Assembly (NCBI RefSeq): GCF_011193355.1
Contig: NZ_CP049780.1
Coordinates: forward strand, 7,098,634-7,162,633
Direction: 5' to 3'
DNA length: 64,000 bases
DNA from: Streptomyces sp. JB150
GTDB taxonomy: Bacteria; Actinomycetota; Actinomycetes; Streptomycetales; Streptomycetaceae
Shown here in pieces: positions 24,747 through 32,363 of the stretch. The notes beneath the pieces were generated by a model. The model had not been told where the DNA came from, searched no databases, and saw only the letters and a list, made by a program, of their open reading frames with translations. Both the position numbers and the translations under genes were made by a program. Each line of letters opens with the position of its first letter. Position 1 is the stretch's first letter.

Positions 24747-26060
24747 TCAACTCCAGCTCGCCGAGTACTGGCGCTGGTAGGCCCTGCGGTCCTGCTCCGT
24801 GCGGATCCACCGCGTGGCCACCAGCGCGACCAGGCTTCCCGCGATCACCAGCAGCCCCGGACCCGCGGTGCGCGGGTCCGCCAGCCGCGCGTACAGCGAC
24901 GGCGCCGCCCCGCCGCCCGCCGCCTGAGCCGGCACGCCCGGCGCGCTCGCGTCCTGACTCGCGGAGGACGACGGAGCCGGCGAGCCGGCCCCGGCCGCCG
25001 TGATCAGCCGCACACCGAGCTGGTCCATCGCCTCCGTCACCGGCTGGAAGAACGTCGTCCCGCCACCGCGGCAGTCCCCGCTGCCCCCGGACGTCACCCC
25101 CAGCGCGATCCCCTCCGCGAACAGCGGCCCGCCGCTGTCCCCGGGCTCGGCGCAGACGTCCGTCTCGATCAGGCCCGTGACCGTGCCCTCCGGATAGTTC
25201 ACCGTCGCGTCCAGCGCCGTCACCCGCCCGTCGCGCAGCCCGGTCGTGCTGCCGCTGCGGAACACCCGCTGCCCGACGGCCGGTTCGGCCGCCCCCGTGA
25301 TCCGTACGCCTCTCCCCGCACCGATCGCCACCACGTCGGCGCCCCCGCCCGCCCGGTCGCCGGCGTACCGCACCAGCGAGTAGTCCGCGCCCGGGAACCG
25401 CCCCGCGACCGTCCGGCCCACCTCCCGCGCGCCCTGGTCGTCCGCGAACCACACGGAGCCCGTGGGCCCGCAGTGCCCGGCGGTCAGGATGAACTCGCGC
25501 CGCCCGTCGGTCACGTTGAACCCCGCCGAACAGCGCCCGCTCGTCGACAGGATGGGCCGCGCCCCGTTCAGCCGGGTGGTGAAGGTGCCCGCCGAGCGCT
25601 CCATCCGGACGAACCCGCCGACCTCCTCGGCGAGTTGCGCGAGCCGGTCCCAGTCGGCGGCGGAGACGGTGCGGTCGGCCCGTACCACCACCTCGTTGCG
25701 CCGGTAGTCCACCGCCCACGCCGTGCCGGCCACCCGCGGCGCCGAACGCAGCGACGCGGTGGCCGACTTCAGCTCCCGCAGGCTGTGCCGCACCACCTTG
25801 GGCGTGGCACCCGCCCGGCGGACCTCTGCGGCCGTGTCCCGGTCGGTGACCGCGACCACCGGCCGCCCGTCCGCGCCGAGCCAGCTGCCCGCGGTCCGCT
25901 CGGCGCCGAGCCGCTCGACGAGACCCGGACCGGTGACGGGCGGGACAGGCGGCGGCGGGCTCGCCACGGCCTGCGTGACCATCGTCCCGCCGAGCAGCAG
26001 ACCGCCGACGGCCGCCAGCCGTGCCGCTCGCCGGACGATCCGTCGTCGTACGTGCCTCAT
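24747..26060 (-). CDS. Membrane-anchored secreted S1 (chymotrypsin-like) protease
   Basis: This is a 437-residue protein. It has an N-terminal signal (RHVRRRIVRRAARLAAVGGL, twin-arginine-like), a pro-region (about 60-150, VVRHSLRELKSATASLRSAP), and a streptogrisin-type protease domain with ILTAGHC (His), GADYSLVRYAG (Asp) and CAEPGDSGGPLF (Ser). A Ser/Ala linker follows, then a C-terminal span (GPGLLVIAGSLVALVATRWI) with a basic cytoplasmic tail. The C-terminal anchor is unlike the freely secreted streptogrisins and places the enzyme on the outer face of the membrane. ATG 26060 has GGGAG upstream. Confidence 0.86.
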   Translation of the reverse strand: MRHVRRRIVRRAARLAAVGGLLLGGTMVTQAVASPPPPVPPVTGPGLVERLGAERTAGSWLGADGRPVVAVTDRDTAAEVRRAGATPKVVRHSLRELKSATASLRSAPRVAGTAWAVDYRRNEVVVRADRTVSAADWDRLAQLAEEVGGFVRMERSAGTFTTRLNGARPILSTSGRCSAGFNVTDGRREFILTAGHCGPTGSVWFADDQGAREVGRTVAGRFPGADYSLVRYAGDRAGGGADVVAIGAGRGVRITGAAEPAVGQRVFRSGSTTGLRDGRVTALDATVNYPEGTVTGLIETDVCAEPGDSGGPLFAEGIALGVTSGGSGDCRGGGTTFFQPVTEAMDQLGVRLITAAGAGSPAPSSSASQDASAPGVPAQAAGGGAAPSLYARLADPRTAGPGLLVIAGSLVALVATRWIRTEQDRRAYQRQYSASWS

Positions 26061-26180
26061 GCATGGCTCCCGAACCCCGAACGCGCGGTGATGGCGACAC
26101 CGCGGGGGCCTCCGGCAGTCGAGTGCCCTCCTTCGCATACGTGCCGGGAGCCGGGCCCGTTCACCCCCGCGGGGGCCGGC

Positions 26181-27011
26181 TCAGTTCTTGCGGGCCACCC
26201 CACCGAACATCGCCACCTGCTCCGGCTCGGTCCCGTCGCCGCCCTCCGGGCGCCAGCGCGAGCAGGAGACGACACCGGGCTCCAGCAGTTCCAGACCGTC
26301 GAAGAAGCGGGTCACCTGCTCGGGCGTGCGCTGGGTCAGCTTCGGGGTGCCGTGCTCGTTCCAGAACTTCACCGCCTCGTCCACGTCCGGCATCGACGGC
26401 GAGGTGACGGTGTGCGACAGCACCAGGTGGCTGCCCGACGGCAGCGCGTCCACCAGCCGCCGCACCAGGCCGTACGGGTCCTCGTCGTCGCCGATGAAGA
26501 TGACCACGCCGAGCAGGATCAGGCCCACCGGCTTGCTGAAGTCCAGCGTCTTGCCCGCGTGTTCGAGGATGGCGTCGACGTTGCGCAGGTCCTCGTCGAG
26601 GTAGTCGGTGCGGCCCTCGGGCGTGCTGGTCAGCAGCGCGCGGGCGTGCGCCAGGACGAGCGGGTCGTTGTCGACGTAGACGATCCGCGCGTCCGGGGCG
26701 AGCCGCTGGGCGACCTCGTGGGTGTTGTCGGCGGTCGGCAGCCCGGTGCCGATGTCCAGGAACTGGCGGATGCCCTCCTCCTGGACGAGATGGCGCACGG
26801 CACGGCCCAGGAAGAGGCGGTCGGCCTGCGCGTACGCGCCGATGCCCGGGTGCAGTCGGCGGATCTGGTCGCCGGCCGCGCGGTCCACCTCGTAGTTGTC
26901 CTTGCCGCCCAGCCAGTAGTTCCAGATCCGGGCCGTGTGCGGCTGGGAGGTGTTGATGCGCTCGCGCAGGGAATCGGCCACGCCGTCCGTGGTGGGCGGG
27001 TTCTCGGTCAC
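26181..27011 (-). CDS. SAV2177/DUF574-type SAM-dependent methyltransferase
   Basis: The 276-residue protein belongs to a family expanded in Streptomyces. Landmarks are TARIWNYWLGGKDNYEVDRA, QFLDIGTGLPTADNTHEVAQ (SAM-binding glycine motif), ARIVYVDNDPLVLAHARALL and the closing MFGGVARKN. Targets are unknown for the family. A paralogue with the same landmarks lies at 59028-59846. GTG 27011 follows AGGAGC. It is divergent from the PatB-like gene across a strong palindrome. Confidence 0.87.
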   Translation of the reverse strand: MTENPPTTDGVADSLRERINTSQPHTARIWNYWLGGKDNYEVDRAAGDQIRRLHPGIGAYAQADRLFLGRAVRHLVQEEGIRQFLDIGTGLPTADNTHEVAQRLAPDARIVYVDNDPLVLAHARALLTSTPEGRTDYLDEDLRNVDAILEHAGKTLDFSKPVGLILLGVVIFIGDDEDPYGLVRRLVDALPSGSHLVLSHTVTSPSMPDVDEAVKFWNEHGTPKLTQRTPEQVTRFFDGLELLEPGVVSCSRWRPEGGDGTEPEQVAMFGGVARKN

Positions 27012-27122
27012 GGGTCAGCTCCTGGGATGCCGTAATGCGGTGGAGTGTCAAGGAGCAATCTAGACGGACCAGTTGATCAATGCCGATCCCCCTGCGCATT
27101 TTGCCGGACCGCGCGGTCCGGC

Positions 27123-27178
27123 AGGGGGCGTCTCGCCGATCAGGCCGGGAGCCCGGCATGATCGGCGAGACACCCCCT
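27123..27178. promoter_or_regulatory. Large nested palindrome upstream of the PatB-like gene
   Basis: Arms of 20 bp (27123-27142 and 27159-27178) pair with one mismatch around the core TCTCGCCGATCA / TGATCGGCGAGA. The loop itself contains GCCGGG-ag-CCCGGC. The whole 56-bp element ends 11 bp before the ATG of the aminotransferase. In DNA it could be a wide operator; in RNA it would be a very stable 5'-UTR hairpin limiting translation. Confidence 0.6.
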
Positions 27179-27189
27179 AGGGTGGGAGC

Positions 27190-28368
27190 ATGACCGGTAT
27201 CCCGCACGAGACGACCGGAGAACCCAACCCGCTGCGCGCCCTCGGTCTGCCGGAGCTCCGCCGCCGTACGAGCGAGAAGTGGCGGACCTACCCCGAGGAC
27301 GTGCTGCCCCTGTGGGTGGCCGAGATGGACGTGCCGCTCGCCGAGCCGGTCGTGCGCGCGCTCACCGAGGCCCTGGCGCTCGGCGACACCGGCTACCCGG
27401 CCGGTACCGGCTACGCCGAGGCGCTGGCCGCGTTCGCGGCGAAGCGGTGGGGGTGGGACGGCATCGCCGTCGAGCGCACCGCGATCGTGCCCGACGTGAT
27501 GCTCGGCGTCGTCGAGATGCTGAAGCTCGTGACCGGGCCCGGGGACACGGTCGTGATCAACCCGCCGGTGTACCCGCCGTTCTACCCCTTCGTCACCCAC
27601 CTGGACCGGCGGGTGGCCGAGGCCCCGCTCGGCCCCGGCGCGCGCATCGACCTCGCGGCACTGGAGGAGGCCTTCCGGGCGGCGGTGGCGGGCGGCCGGC
27701 GCGCCGCGTACCTGCTGTGCAGCCCGCACAACCCCACCGGCACCGTGCACACCGCCGAGGAGCTGTCCGCGGTCGCCGCGCTCGCCGAGCGGTACGGGGT
27801 GCGGGTCGTCGCCGACGAGATCCACGCGCCGCTGGTCCTGGACGGGGCCGCGTTCGTGCCCTGGCTGAGCGTGCCCGGCGCCGAGCGCGGACTGTCGCTG
27901 ATGTCGGCGTCGAAGGGATGGAACCTCGCCGGTCTCAAGGCGGCCCTCGCCGTCGCGGGCCCCGGTGCCGCCGACGACCTGGCGCGGCTCCCGGAGGAGG
28001 TCGGCGACGGGCCCAGCCATCTCGGCGTCATCGCGCACACCGCGGCGCTCCGTGACGGCACCGCCTGGCTGGACGCCCTGCTGGCCGGCCTCGACGAGAA
28101 CCGGCGGCTGCTGGCCGCACTGCTGGCCGAGCACCTGCCGGCGGTCCGCTACCGCCCCGGCGAGGGCACCTACCTCGCCTGGCTCGACTGCCGCGCCCTC
28201 GGCCTCGGCGACGACCCGGCGCAGGCGTTCCTGGACCGCGGCCGGGTCGCCCTGAACTCGGGCCTCCCGTTCGGCACGGGCGGCGCCGGGCACGTCCGGC
28301 TGAACCTGGCCACCTCACCCGAGCTGATCACCGAGGCGGTACGGCGGATGGCACGCACGGTGGGATGA
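27190..28368 (+). CDS. PatB/MalY-type PLP aminotransferase / C-S lyase
   Basis: The 392-residue fold-type I PLP enzyme has the MalY/PatB N-terminal signature [52 protein letters not shown] and the PLP lysine in [10 protein letters not shown], then a closing Arg region [13 protein letters not shown]. PatB/MalY members cleave cystathionine or Cys conjugates to pyruvate, ammonia and a thiol; some are transaminases. GGTGGGAG precedes ATG 27190. Its last codons form the first unit of a 21-bp tandem repeat. Confidence 0.87.
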   Translation: MTGIPHETTGEPNPLRALGLPELRRRTSEKWRTYPEDVLPLWVAEMDVPLAEPVVRALTEALALGDTGYPAGTGYAEALAAFAAKRWGWDGIAVERTAIVPDVMLGVVEMLKLVTGPGDTVVINPPVYPPFYPFVTHLDRRVAEAPLGPGARIDLAALEEAFRAAVAGGRRAAYLLCSPHNPTGTVHTAEELSAVAALAERYGVRVVADEIHAPLVLDGAAFVPWLSVPGAERGLSLMSASKGWNLAGLKAALAVAGPGAADDLARLPEEVGDGPSHLGVIAHTAALRDGTAWLDALLAGLDENRRLLAALLAEHLPAVRYRPGEGTYLAWLDCRALGLGDDPAQAFLDRGRVALNSGLPFGTGGAGHVRLNLATSPELITEAVRRMARTVG

Positions 28369-28412
28369 AGGGCACGCACGGTGGGTTGAACGGCACGCAC
28401 GGCGGGCCGACC
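28350..28412 (+). repeat. Three 21-bp tandem repeats across the aminotransferase stop
   Basis: Units at 28350-28370, 28371-28391 and 28392-28412 share GGCACGCACGGTGGG(A/T)TGAA; the third is diverged. The stop codon lies in unit one, so the array spans the end of the gene and the spacer before the PPOX gene. Confidence 0.8.
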
Positions 28413-28432
28413 GGCGCGCCTAGACTTCCGGC

Positions 28433-28834
28433 ATGGACGAGACGCCCACGGCCCGGCTCGGTGCGGGCAAGTATCTGCTGATCACCAGCTACCGCCGCAA
28501 CGGCACGGGAGTCGGCACCCCGGTGTGGGTGGTGGAGGACGAGGGCGCCCTGGGCGTGTGGACGGCCGCCGACTCCTGGAAGGTGAAGCGGATCCGCGCC
28601 AACCCGTCGGTCCGGATCGCCCCCTGCGACGTGCGCGGCAACCCCACCGGCGACGCCGTCGAGGCCACCGCCGAGATCGTCGACGCGGCCACCACCGCCC
28701 GCTACCGCGGGCTGATCGCCCGCAAGTACGGCGTGCTCGGCCGCCTCACGCTGCTCGGCAGCCGGCTGCGGCGCGGGACGGCGGGCACGGTCGGCATCCG
28801 GGTGATCCCGGTGCGGACACCGAAGTCCGCCTGA
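28433..28834 (+). CDS. PPOX-class F420/FMN-dependent protein
   Basis: The 133-residue split-barrel protein has GKYLLITSYRRNGTGVGTPV (strand pair of the flavin-binding barrel), WTAADSWKVKRIRANPSVRI and the VRGNPTGDAVEATAEIVD segment. These fit the actinobacterial PPOX group of F420-dependent reductases and binders. It is a likely dimer in the cytoplasm. The substrate is unknown. It converges with the DUF35 gene, the stops being 7 bp apart. Confidence 0.82.
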   Translation: MDETPTARLGAGKYLLITSYRRNGTGVGTPVWVVEDEGALGVWTAADSWKVKRIRANPSVRIAPCDVRGNPTGDAVEATAEIVDAATTARYRGLIARKYGVLGRLTLLGSRLRRGTAGTVGIRVIPVRTPKSA

Positions 28835-28841
28835 CGGCTCG

Positions 28842-29267
28842 TCAGGTCCAGGCGCGGTAGGGCTCGTCGATCAGCTGGAAGACGGGCTCGCCGCGCACCG
28901 GGTCCTTGGCCGTGGACAGCCGTACCCGGTCGCCGCTGTGGATGCCGATGGGCGGCCCCATGACCCGGCCCCGCACCACGAATCCCTCGGCCATCTCGAT
29001 CAGCGACACATTGCGCGCGGCCGGGGTGTTGCGGTGCACCACCGTGGAGTGGCGGACCGTGCCGACGCCCGCGCTGCGCTCCGTGCGCAGATCGCTGCCC
29101 TGGCACACCGGACACAGCAGCCGGTGGTACATCGCGGTGCCGCACCAGGTGCAGCGCTGGAAAAGGATCGTCTCCTCGTCCGCCGCCCGGTGGTCCCGCG
29201 CGGGGGCGAGGACACCCGCCGCGGAGCCGGCTCCCTGCTGAGCGGCGCTTCCTGAGTGGTGGTACAC
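28842..29267 (-). CDS. DUF35-type Zn-ribbon/OB-fold protein
   Basis: The 141-residue protein has a rubredoxin-like zinc ribbon (CTWCGTAMYHRLLCPVCQ: two CxxC pairs at about 39-56) followed by an OB fold (VGTVRHSTVVHRNTPAAR, VRGRVMGPPIGIHSGDRVRL). DUF35 proteins partner thiolases, HMG-CoA synthase-like enzymes or acyl-CoA lyases and hand over CoA substrates. No thiolase is adjacent. It starts at GTG 29267 with AGGGAG. A perfect TGGCACT-C-AGTGCCA palindrome lies about 100 bp upstream, so the nearby TetR protein probably controls it. Confidence 0.83.
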   Translation of the reverse strand: MYHHSGSAAQQGAGSAAGVLAPARDHRAADEETILFQRCTWCGTAMYHRLLCPVCQGSDLRTERSAGVGTVRHSTVVHRNTPAARNVSLIEMAEGFVVRGRVMGPPIGIHSGDRVRLSTAKDPVRGEPVFQLIDEPYRAWT

Positions 29268-29364
29268 GCTGTCAACTCCCTGCGCTCGGCCGGAATCCGC
29301 GTGCGCGGCTCACCGTGCACGCCTGTGCCCGGTTCACCGTGCCACCGTGCACGGCGACAGAGTA

Positions 29365-29379
29365 TGGCACTCAGTGCCA
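29365..29379. promoter_or_regulatory. Perfect TetR-type operator upstream of the DUF35 gene
   Basis: TGGCACT-C-AGTGCCA is a perfect 7-1-7 palindrome. A partial copy (GGCACTCCGTACC) lies at 29388-29400. Its ACTCAGT core recurs in the dyads at 30233-30247 and 30255-30271 beside the TetR gene. Confidence 0.65.
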
Positions 29380-29474
29380 CGCGTAAAGGCACTCCGTACC
29401 CGCAATGTCGGCCGTGCTCCGTCCCCGACCCCGCGGGACCCGTGAGCCCCCGTGCGCCGTGAGCCCCCGTGCGC

Positions 29475-30209
29475 TCAGTCCCGGCCGAGCGCGGACTCCA
29501 GCTCCTGCACCACCCGCCACAGCGGCGCCCCCCGCCGCGAGACGACCACCACCACGTCCTCGGGCCGCTCCTCGGCGGACGGCACCGGGCCGCCCCCGAA
29601 GGCCGACTGCACGAAACCCAGCGCGTGGTCCACGGCCGCGCCGGCGTCGCCCTGCCCGTCGGAGCGCAGCCAGGACCGCAGCGGGTTGTTGTGCGCCGCG
29701 ACGACGGCCGCCGCGATCACGTCCGCGCGCAGCGTGCCGTCGCGCCGCCCGGCGAAGCGGCCGCGCAGATACTCCGCGAGGGCGCGCTCGTAGCGCCACA
29801 CCACCGACAGCTCGTAGGCGCGCAGGCCCGGCACCTGCTTGGTGAGCCGGTAGCGCTGCACGGAGAAGGCGGGGTTCTCGGCGTACATCCGCAGCACCAG
29901 GCGGGCCGCGTCGCAGACCCGGGCCACCGGCTCCGCGTCGGCCGCGCCGGCCGCCAGGAAGGCCTCCATGTCGGCCAGGCAGCGCTCGTGGTCGGGGAAG
30001 ACCACGTCCTCCTTGGACGGGAAGTAGCGGAAGAACGAGCGCCGGCCGACGCCGGCCAGCGCCACGATGTCGTCGACGGTGGTCTGCTCGTAGCCCCGCT
30101 CCAGGAACAGCCGGAACGCCGCCGCGACCAGCGCGTCCCGCATCGGCGGCTTCGCGCCCGCCGCCCGCGCCTTCTCGCCACCCCCGGACGCCGCACTGCT
30201 GGAGCTCAT
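29475..30209 (-). CDS. TetR-family regulator
   Basis: The 244-residue protein has an N-terminal HTH (about 22-68: MRDALVAAAFRLFLERGYEQ, TTVDDIVALAGVGRRSFFRY, FPSKEDVVF) and a ligand domain with VQRYRLTKQVPGLRAYELSV. This shape is like regulators of acyl-CoA or fatty-acid genes. ATG 30209 is 7 nt after TACGTT with no ribosome binding site. Dyads sharing ACT(C/G)AGT occur upstream of this gene, the ATP-grasp gene and the DUF35 gene, which suggests autoregulation and a small local regulon. Confidence 0.87.
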   Translation of the reverse strand: MSSSSAASGGGEKARAAGAKPPMRDALVAAAFRLFLERGYEQTTVDDIVALAGVGRRSFFRYFPSKEDVVFPDHERCLADMEAFLAAGAADAEPVARVCDAARLVLRMYAENPAFSVQRYRLTKQVPGLRAYELSVVWRYERALAEYLRGRFAGRRDGTLRADVIAAAVVAAHNNPLRSWLRSDGQGDAGAAVDHALGFVQSAFGGGPVPSAEERPEDVVVVVSRRGAPLWRVVQELESALGRD

Positions 30210-30216
30210 GGACGGG

Positions 30217-30222
30217 AACGTA
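30217..30222 (-). promoter_or_regulatory. -10 box of a leaderless promoter (TetR gene)
   Basis: TACGTT on the minus strand, 7 nt before the ATG at 30209. A dyad (30233-30247) lies just upstream, between the -10 and -35 positions. Confidence 0.45.
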
Positions 30223-30232
30223 GCACGCCCGA

Positions 30233-30275
30233 TGGCACTGAGTGCTGCACGTGGGGGGAACTCAGTTCCCCGCAC
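30233..30275. promoter_or_regulatory. Two dyads between the TetR and ATP-grasp genes
   Basis: Site one, TGGCACT-G-AGTGCTG (30233-30247), is imperfect. Site two, GGGGAACT-C-AGTTCCCC (30255-30271), is perfect 8-1-8 and extends to GTG/CAC flanks (30251-30275) with one mismatch. Site two lies about where the -35 box of the ATP-grasp promoter would be, given TACTCT near 30289 as its -10. Confidence 0.65.
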
Positions 30276-30327
30276 GCCTGTGCGCGTACTCTTTGCGCAG
30301 CTCAGCCGCCGCAGCCGAGGAGACCCG

Positions 30328-31149
30328 ATGCCCCGCGCCCGCATCCTCTACGTGACCGACCTGGCCTACCCGGCCCGCGGGCGGCGCTACTGCGACGAGG
30401 ACATCCACCTCACCTCCCGGCTCCGCGACGCGTTCGACCTGGCCCTGTGCCATCCCCGTGACGCGCTCGCGCTGATGGACGCCTTCGACGCCGTCGTGGT
30501 CCGCAACAGCGGTCCCGTCCTGGCCTACCGGGAGGCCTACCAGGCCTTCCGCGCCCACGCGCTGCACACCGGGGCACGGGTCTACAACCCGCTCACCGGC
30601 CGCGCCGACATGGCCGGAAAGCAGTATCTGCTCGACCTGACGGAGGCGGGCTTCCCGGTCATCCCGACCGTGGACCACGCCGCCGGCCTGGAGCGGCTGC
30701 CCGCCGCCGAGCGCTATGTGGTCAAGCCCAAGCTGGGCGCGGACTCGATCGGTCTGCGGGTGGTGCCGGCCGCGGAACTGCCCGGCCTCGCCGACGGCAC
30801 CGTCCTCGTCCAGCCCCACGTCGACTTCGCGTACGAGGTCTCCTTCTACTTCGTCGACCACGACTTCCAGTACGCCCTCTACGCGCCCGACCCGGACCGG
30901 CGCTGGGAGCTCCAGCCGTACGCACCGGGTCCCGAGGACCTTCGGTTCGCCCGCCGCTTCATCGAGTGGAACGGCCTGCGGCACGGCGTCCAGCGGGTCG
31001 ACGCGTGCCGGGCCCCCGACGGGGAGCTGCTGCTGGTCGAACTGGAGGACCTGAACCCGTACCTCTCCCTCGACGCGCTGCCCGCGGACCGGCGGGACGC
31101 GTTCGTCACGGCGTTCACCGCCTCCCTGCACCGGTTCCTCGCCGCCTGA
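30328..31149 (+). CDS. ATP-grasp domain protein
   Basis: The 273-residue protein begins MPRARILYVTDLAYPARGRR with a preATP-grasp fold, then GKQYLLDLTEAGFPVIPT, the ATP-binding lysine strand RYVVKPKLGADSIGLRVV and the metal-binding end LLVELEDLNPYLSLD. ATP-grasp enzymes ligate carboxylates to amines or thiols through acyl-phosphates; this size fits stand-alone ligases that make dipeptides or modify peptides. The ATG follows GAGGAG at a good distance; upstream in-frame starts fall within the operator region and are rejected. The substrate is unknown. Confidence 0.8.
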   Translation: MPRARILYVTDLAYPARGRRYCDEDIHLTSRLRDAFDLALCHPRDALALMDAFDAVVVRNSGPVLAYREAYQAFRAHALHTGARVYNPLTGRADMAGKQYLLDLTEAGFPVIPTVDHAAGLERLPAAERYVVKPKLGADSIGLRVVPAAELPGLADGTVLVQPHVDFAYEVSFYFVDHDFQYALYAPDPDRRWELQPYAPGPEDLRFARRFIEWNGLRHGVQRVDACRAPDGELLLVELEDLNPYLSLDALPADRRDAFVTAFTASLHRFLAA

Positions 31150-31189
31150 CGGCTTCCGACGCCGATCGCCGGCATCCCCTGACCGGCCT

Positions 31190-31840
31190 TCAGCCCGCGT
31201 CGGCCGCCCCCTTGCAGCCCAGCCGGGCCACCGCCGCGGCCACCTCCCGGCGCAGCGGCTCCGGCAGCGACTCGCCGTTGACGGCCTCCACCAAGCCGTC
31301 CGCGAGGCGGTGGAGCGGGGTGTCCGTGCGCTGTGAGACCGCGACCAGCACCTGCCAGGCGTCCTGCGGGCTCAGCCCGAACGACGCCATCAGCACCCCG
31401 CGGGCCAGGTCGATGGCCGGCCGGGTCCGCATCGCCCGGCGCAGCTGGACGACCTCCACACCCGGCTCCGGCTCACGGCCGTTCCCCTCGGCGGCCGGGG
31501 TGAACAGCGACCGGGTGCCGGTCAGCGACAGCAGCCGCTCGACGATGGGGGAGACGCGGGCGAGCGTGAGGGTCTTGCCCTCGGCCAGGGCCTGCTCGCG
31601 CACGGCGAGCAGCACGTTCAGTCCCGCACAGTCGCAGAAGGACACGCCGCTCAGGTCCAGGTCGATGCCCTCGTCCGCGTTCGCGAGGGCAGCCCGCAGG
31701 GCGCCCCGCAGTTCTTCGCCGACGTCCAGGCCGAGTTCGCCGGCCACCGTGACATGTGCGCGACCGCCATCGGGTTCGGTCCCGATGGTCAGCGCGGGAC
31801 TCCCGACCGTCGGCGACGGGCGGTCGTCAGACTCCGGCAT
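31190..31840 (-). CDS. STAS-ANTAR fusion regulator
   Basis: The 216-residue protein has a STAS (anti-sigma antagonist) domain at about 15-115 (HVTVAGELGLDVGEELRGAL, IDLDLSGVSFCDCAGLNVLL) followed by an ANTAR RNA-binding domain at about 135-190 (QLRRAMRTRPAIDLARGVLM, ASFGLSPQDAWQVLVAVSQR). In STAS antagonists the motif is usually DSxGL with a phosphorylated Ser; here it is DCAGL, so that serine is replaced by Cys. ANTAR domains bind terminator hairpins. The product may link phospho-switch signalling to antitermination. GGGAGAG precedes ATG 31840. Confidence 0.82.
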   Translation of the reverse strand: MPESDDRPSPTVGSPALTIGTEPDGGRAHVTVAGELGLDVGEELRGALRAALANADEGIDLDLSGVSFCDCAGLNVLLAVREQALAEGKTLTLARVSPIVERLLSLTGTRSLFTPAAEGNGREPEPGVEVVQLRRAMRTRPAIDLARGVLMASFGLSPQDAWQVLVAVSQRTDTPLHRLADGLVEAVNGESLPEPLRREVAAAVARLGCKGAADAG

Positions 31841-31934
31841 GGCCGACTCTCCCTCGAATTGCTGCCTGCCCTCGCCTACAGGCTGGACCTCGAAGCAACA
31901 TACGTCAAGCGATACATGAAACTCGTTTCGTGTT

Positions 31935-31964
31935 TTGGGATACGGGAATGAGCAGCCCTATGAT
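31935..31964 (+). promoter_or_regulatory. Promoter of the small HTH gene (leaderless)
   Basis: TTGGGA (31935-31940), 18 nt, TATGAT (31959-31964), then 6 nt to ATG 31971. This is the best-spaced promoter of the leaderless set in the window. Confidence 0.6.
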
Positions 31965-31970
31965 GGCCCC

Positions 31971-32324
31971 ATGGGTGGAGTGCCTGAGCCGCATACAGGA
32001 TGGACGTTTCTGACCAATCACGCCCGCGTGCTGGCCGCCATCGCCGATGACCACACGGCCCGCATCCGGGACATCGCCGCGCACTGCCGGCTGACCGAAC
32101 GCGCCGTGCAGAAGATCATCGCCGACCTCGAGGAGGCCGGCTATCTGTCCCACAGCCGTGAGGGGCGCGGCAACACGTACCGCATCGAGCCCGGCAAGGT
32201 GCTGCGGCACCCGGCCGAGGCGGGGCTCACGGTCGCCTCGCTGCTGTCCGTGCTCGCCCGGGACGAGGCCTACCGCGGGGACAGGGCGGACGGTGAGGCG
32301 GCGACGGTGGGCGAGCGTCGTTGA
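31971..32324 (+). CDS. Small winged-HTH regulator
   Basis: The 117-residue protein is a winged helix: WTFLTNHARVLAAIADDHTA, RIRDIAAHCRLTERAVQKII and DLEEAGYLSHSREGRGNTYR as recognition helix and wing, followed by a short C-terminal helix. It resembles MarR/ArsR-like helix-turn-helix proteins common beside STAS/PP2C genes in Streptomyces. It converges on the PP2C gene and is divergent from the STAS-ANTAR gene. Confidence 0.8.
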   Translation: MGGVPEPHTGWTFLTNHARVLAAIADDHTARIRDIAAHCRLTERAVQKIIADLEEAGYLSHSREGRGNTYRIEPGKVLRHPAEAGLTVASLLSVLARDEAYRGDRADGEAATVGERR

Positions 32325-32363
32325 CGCCTGAGCCGGTGATCCCGGCAAGGGGGAGGCAGGCGG

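Noticed and set aside
28350..28412. Transposon end or attachment site
   Set aside because: The three 21-bp units are simple tandem copies at a gene end; there is no inverted partner, integrase or tRNA nearby.
30208..30327. Upstream start for the ATP-grasp gene
   Set aside because: In-frame starts there would place the N-terminus across the TetR promoter and the operator dyads. ATG 30328 has GAGGAG at the right distance and begins the conserved fold.
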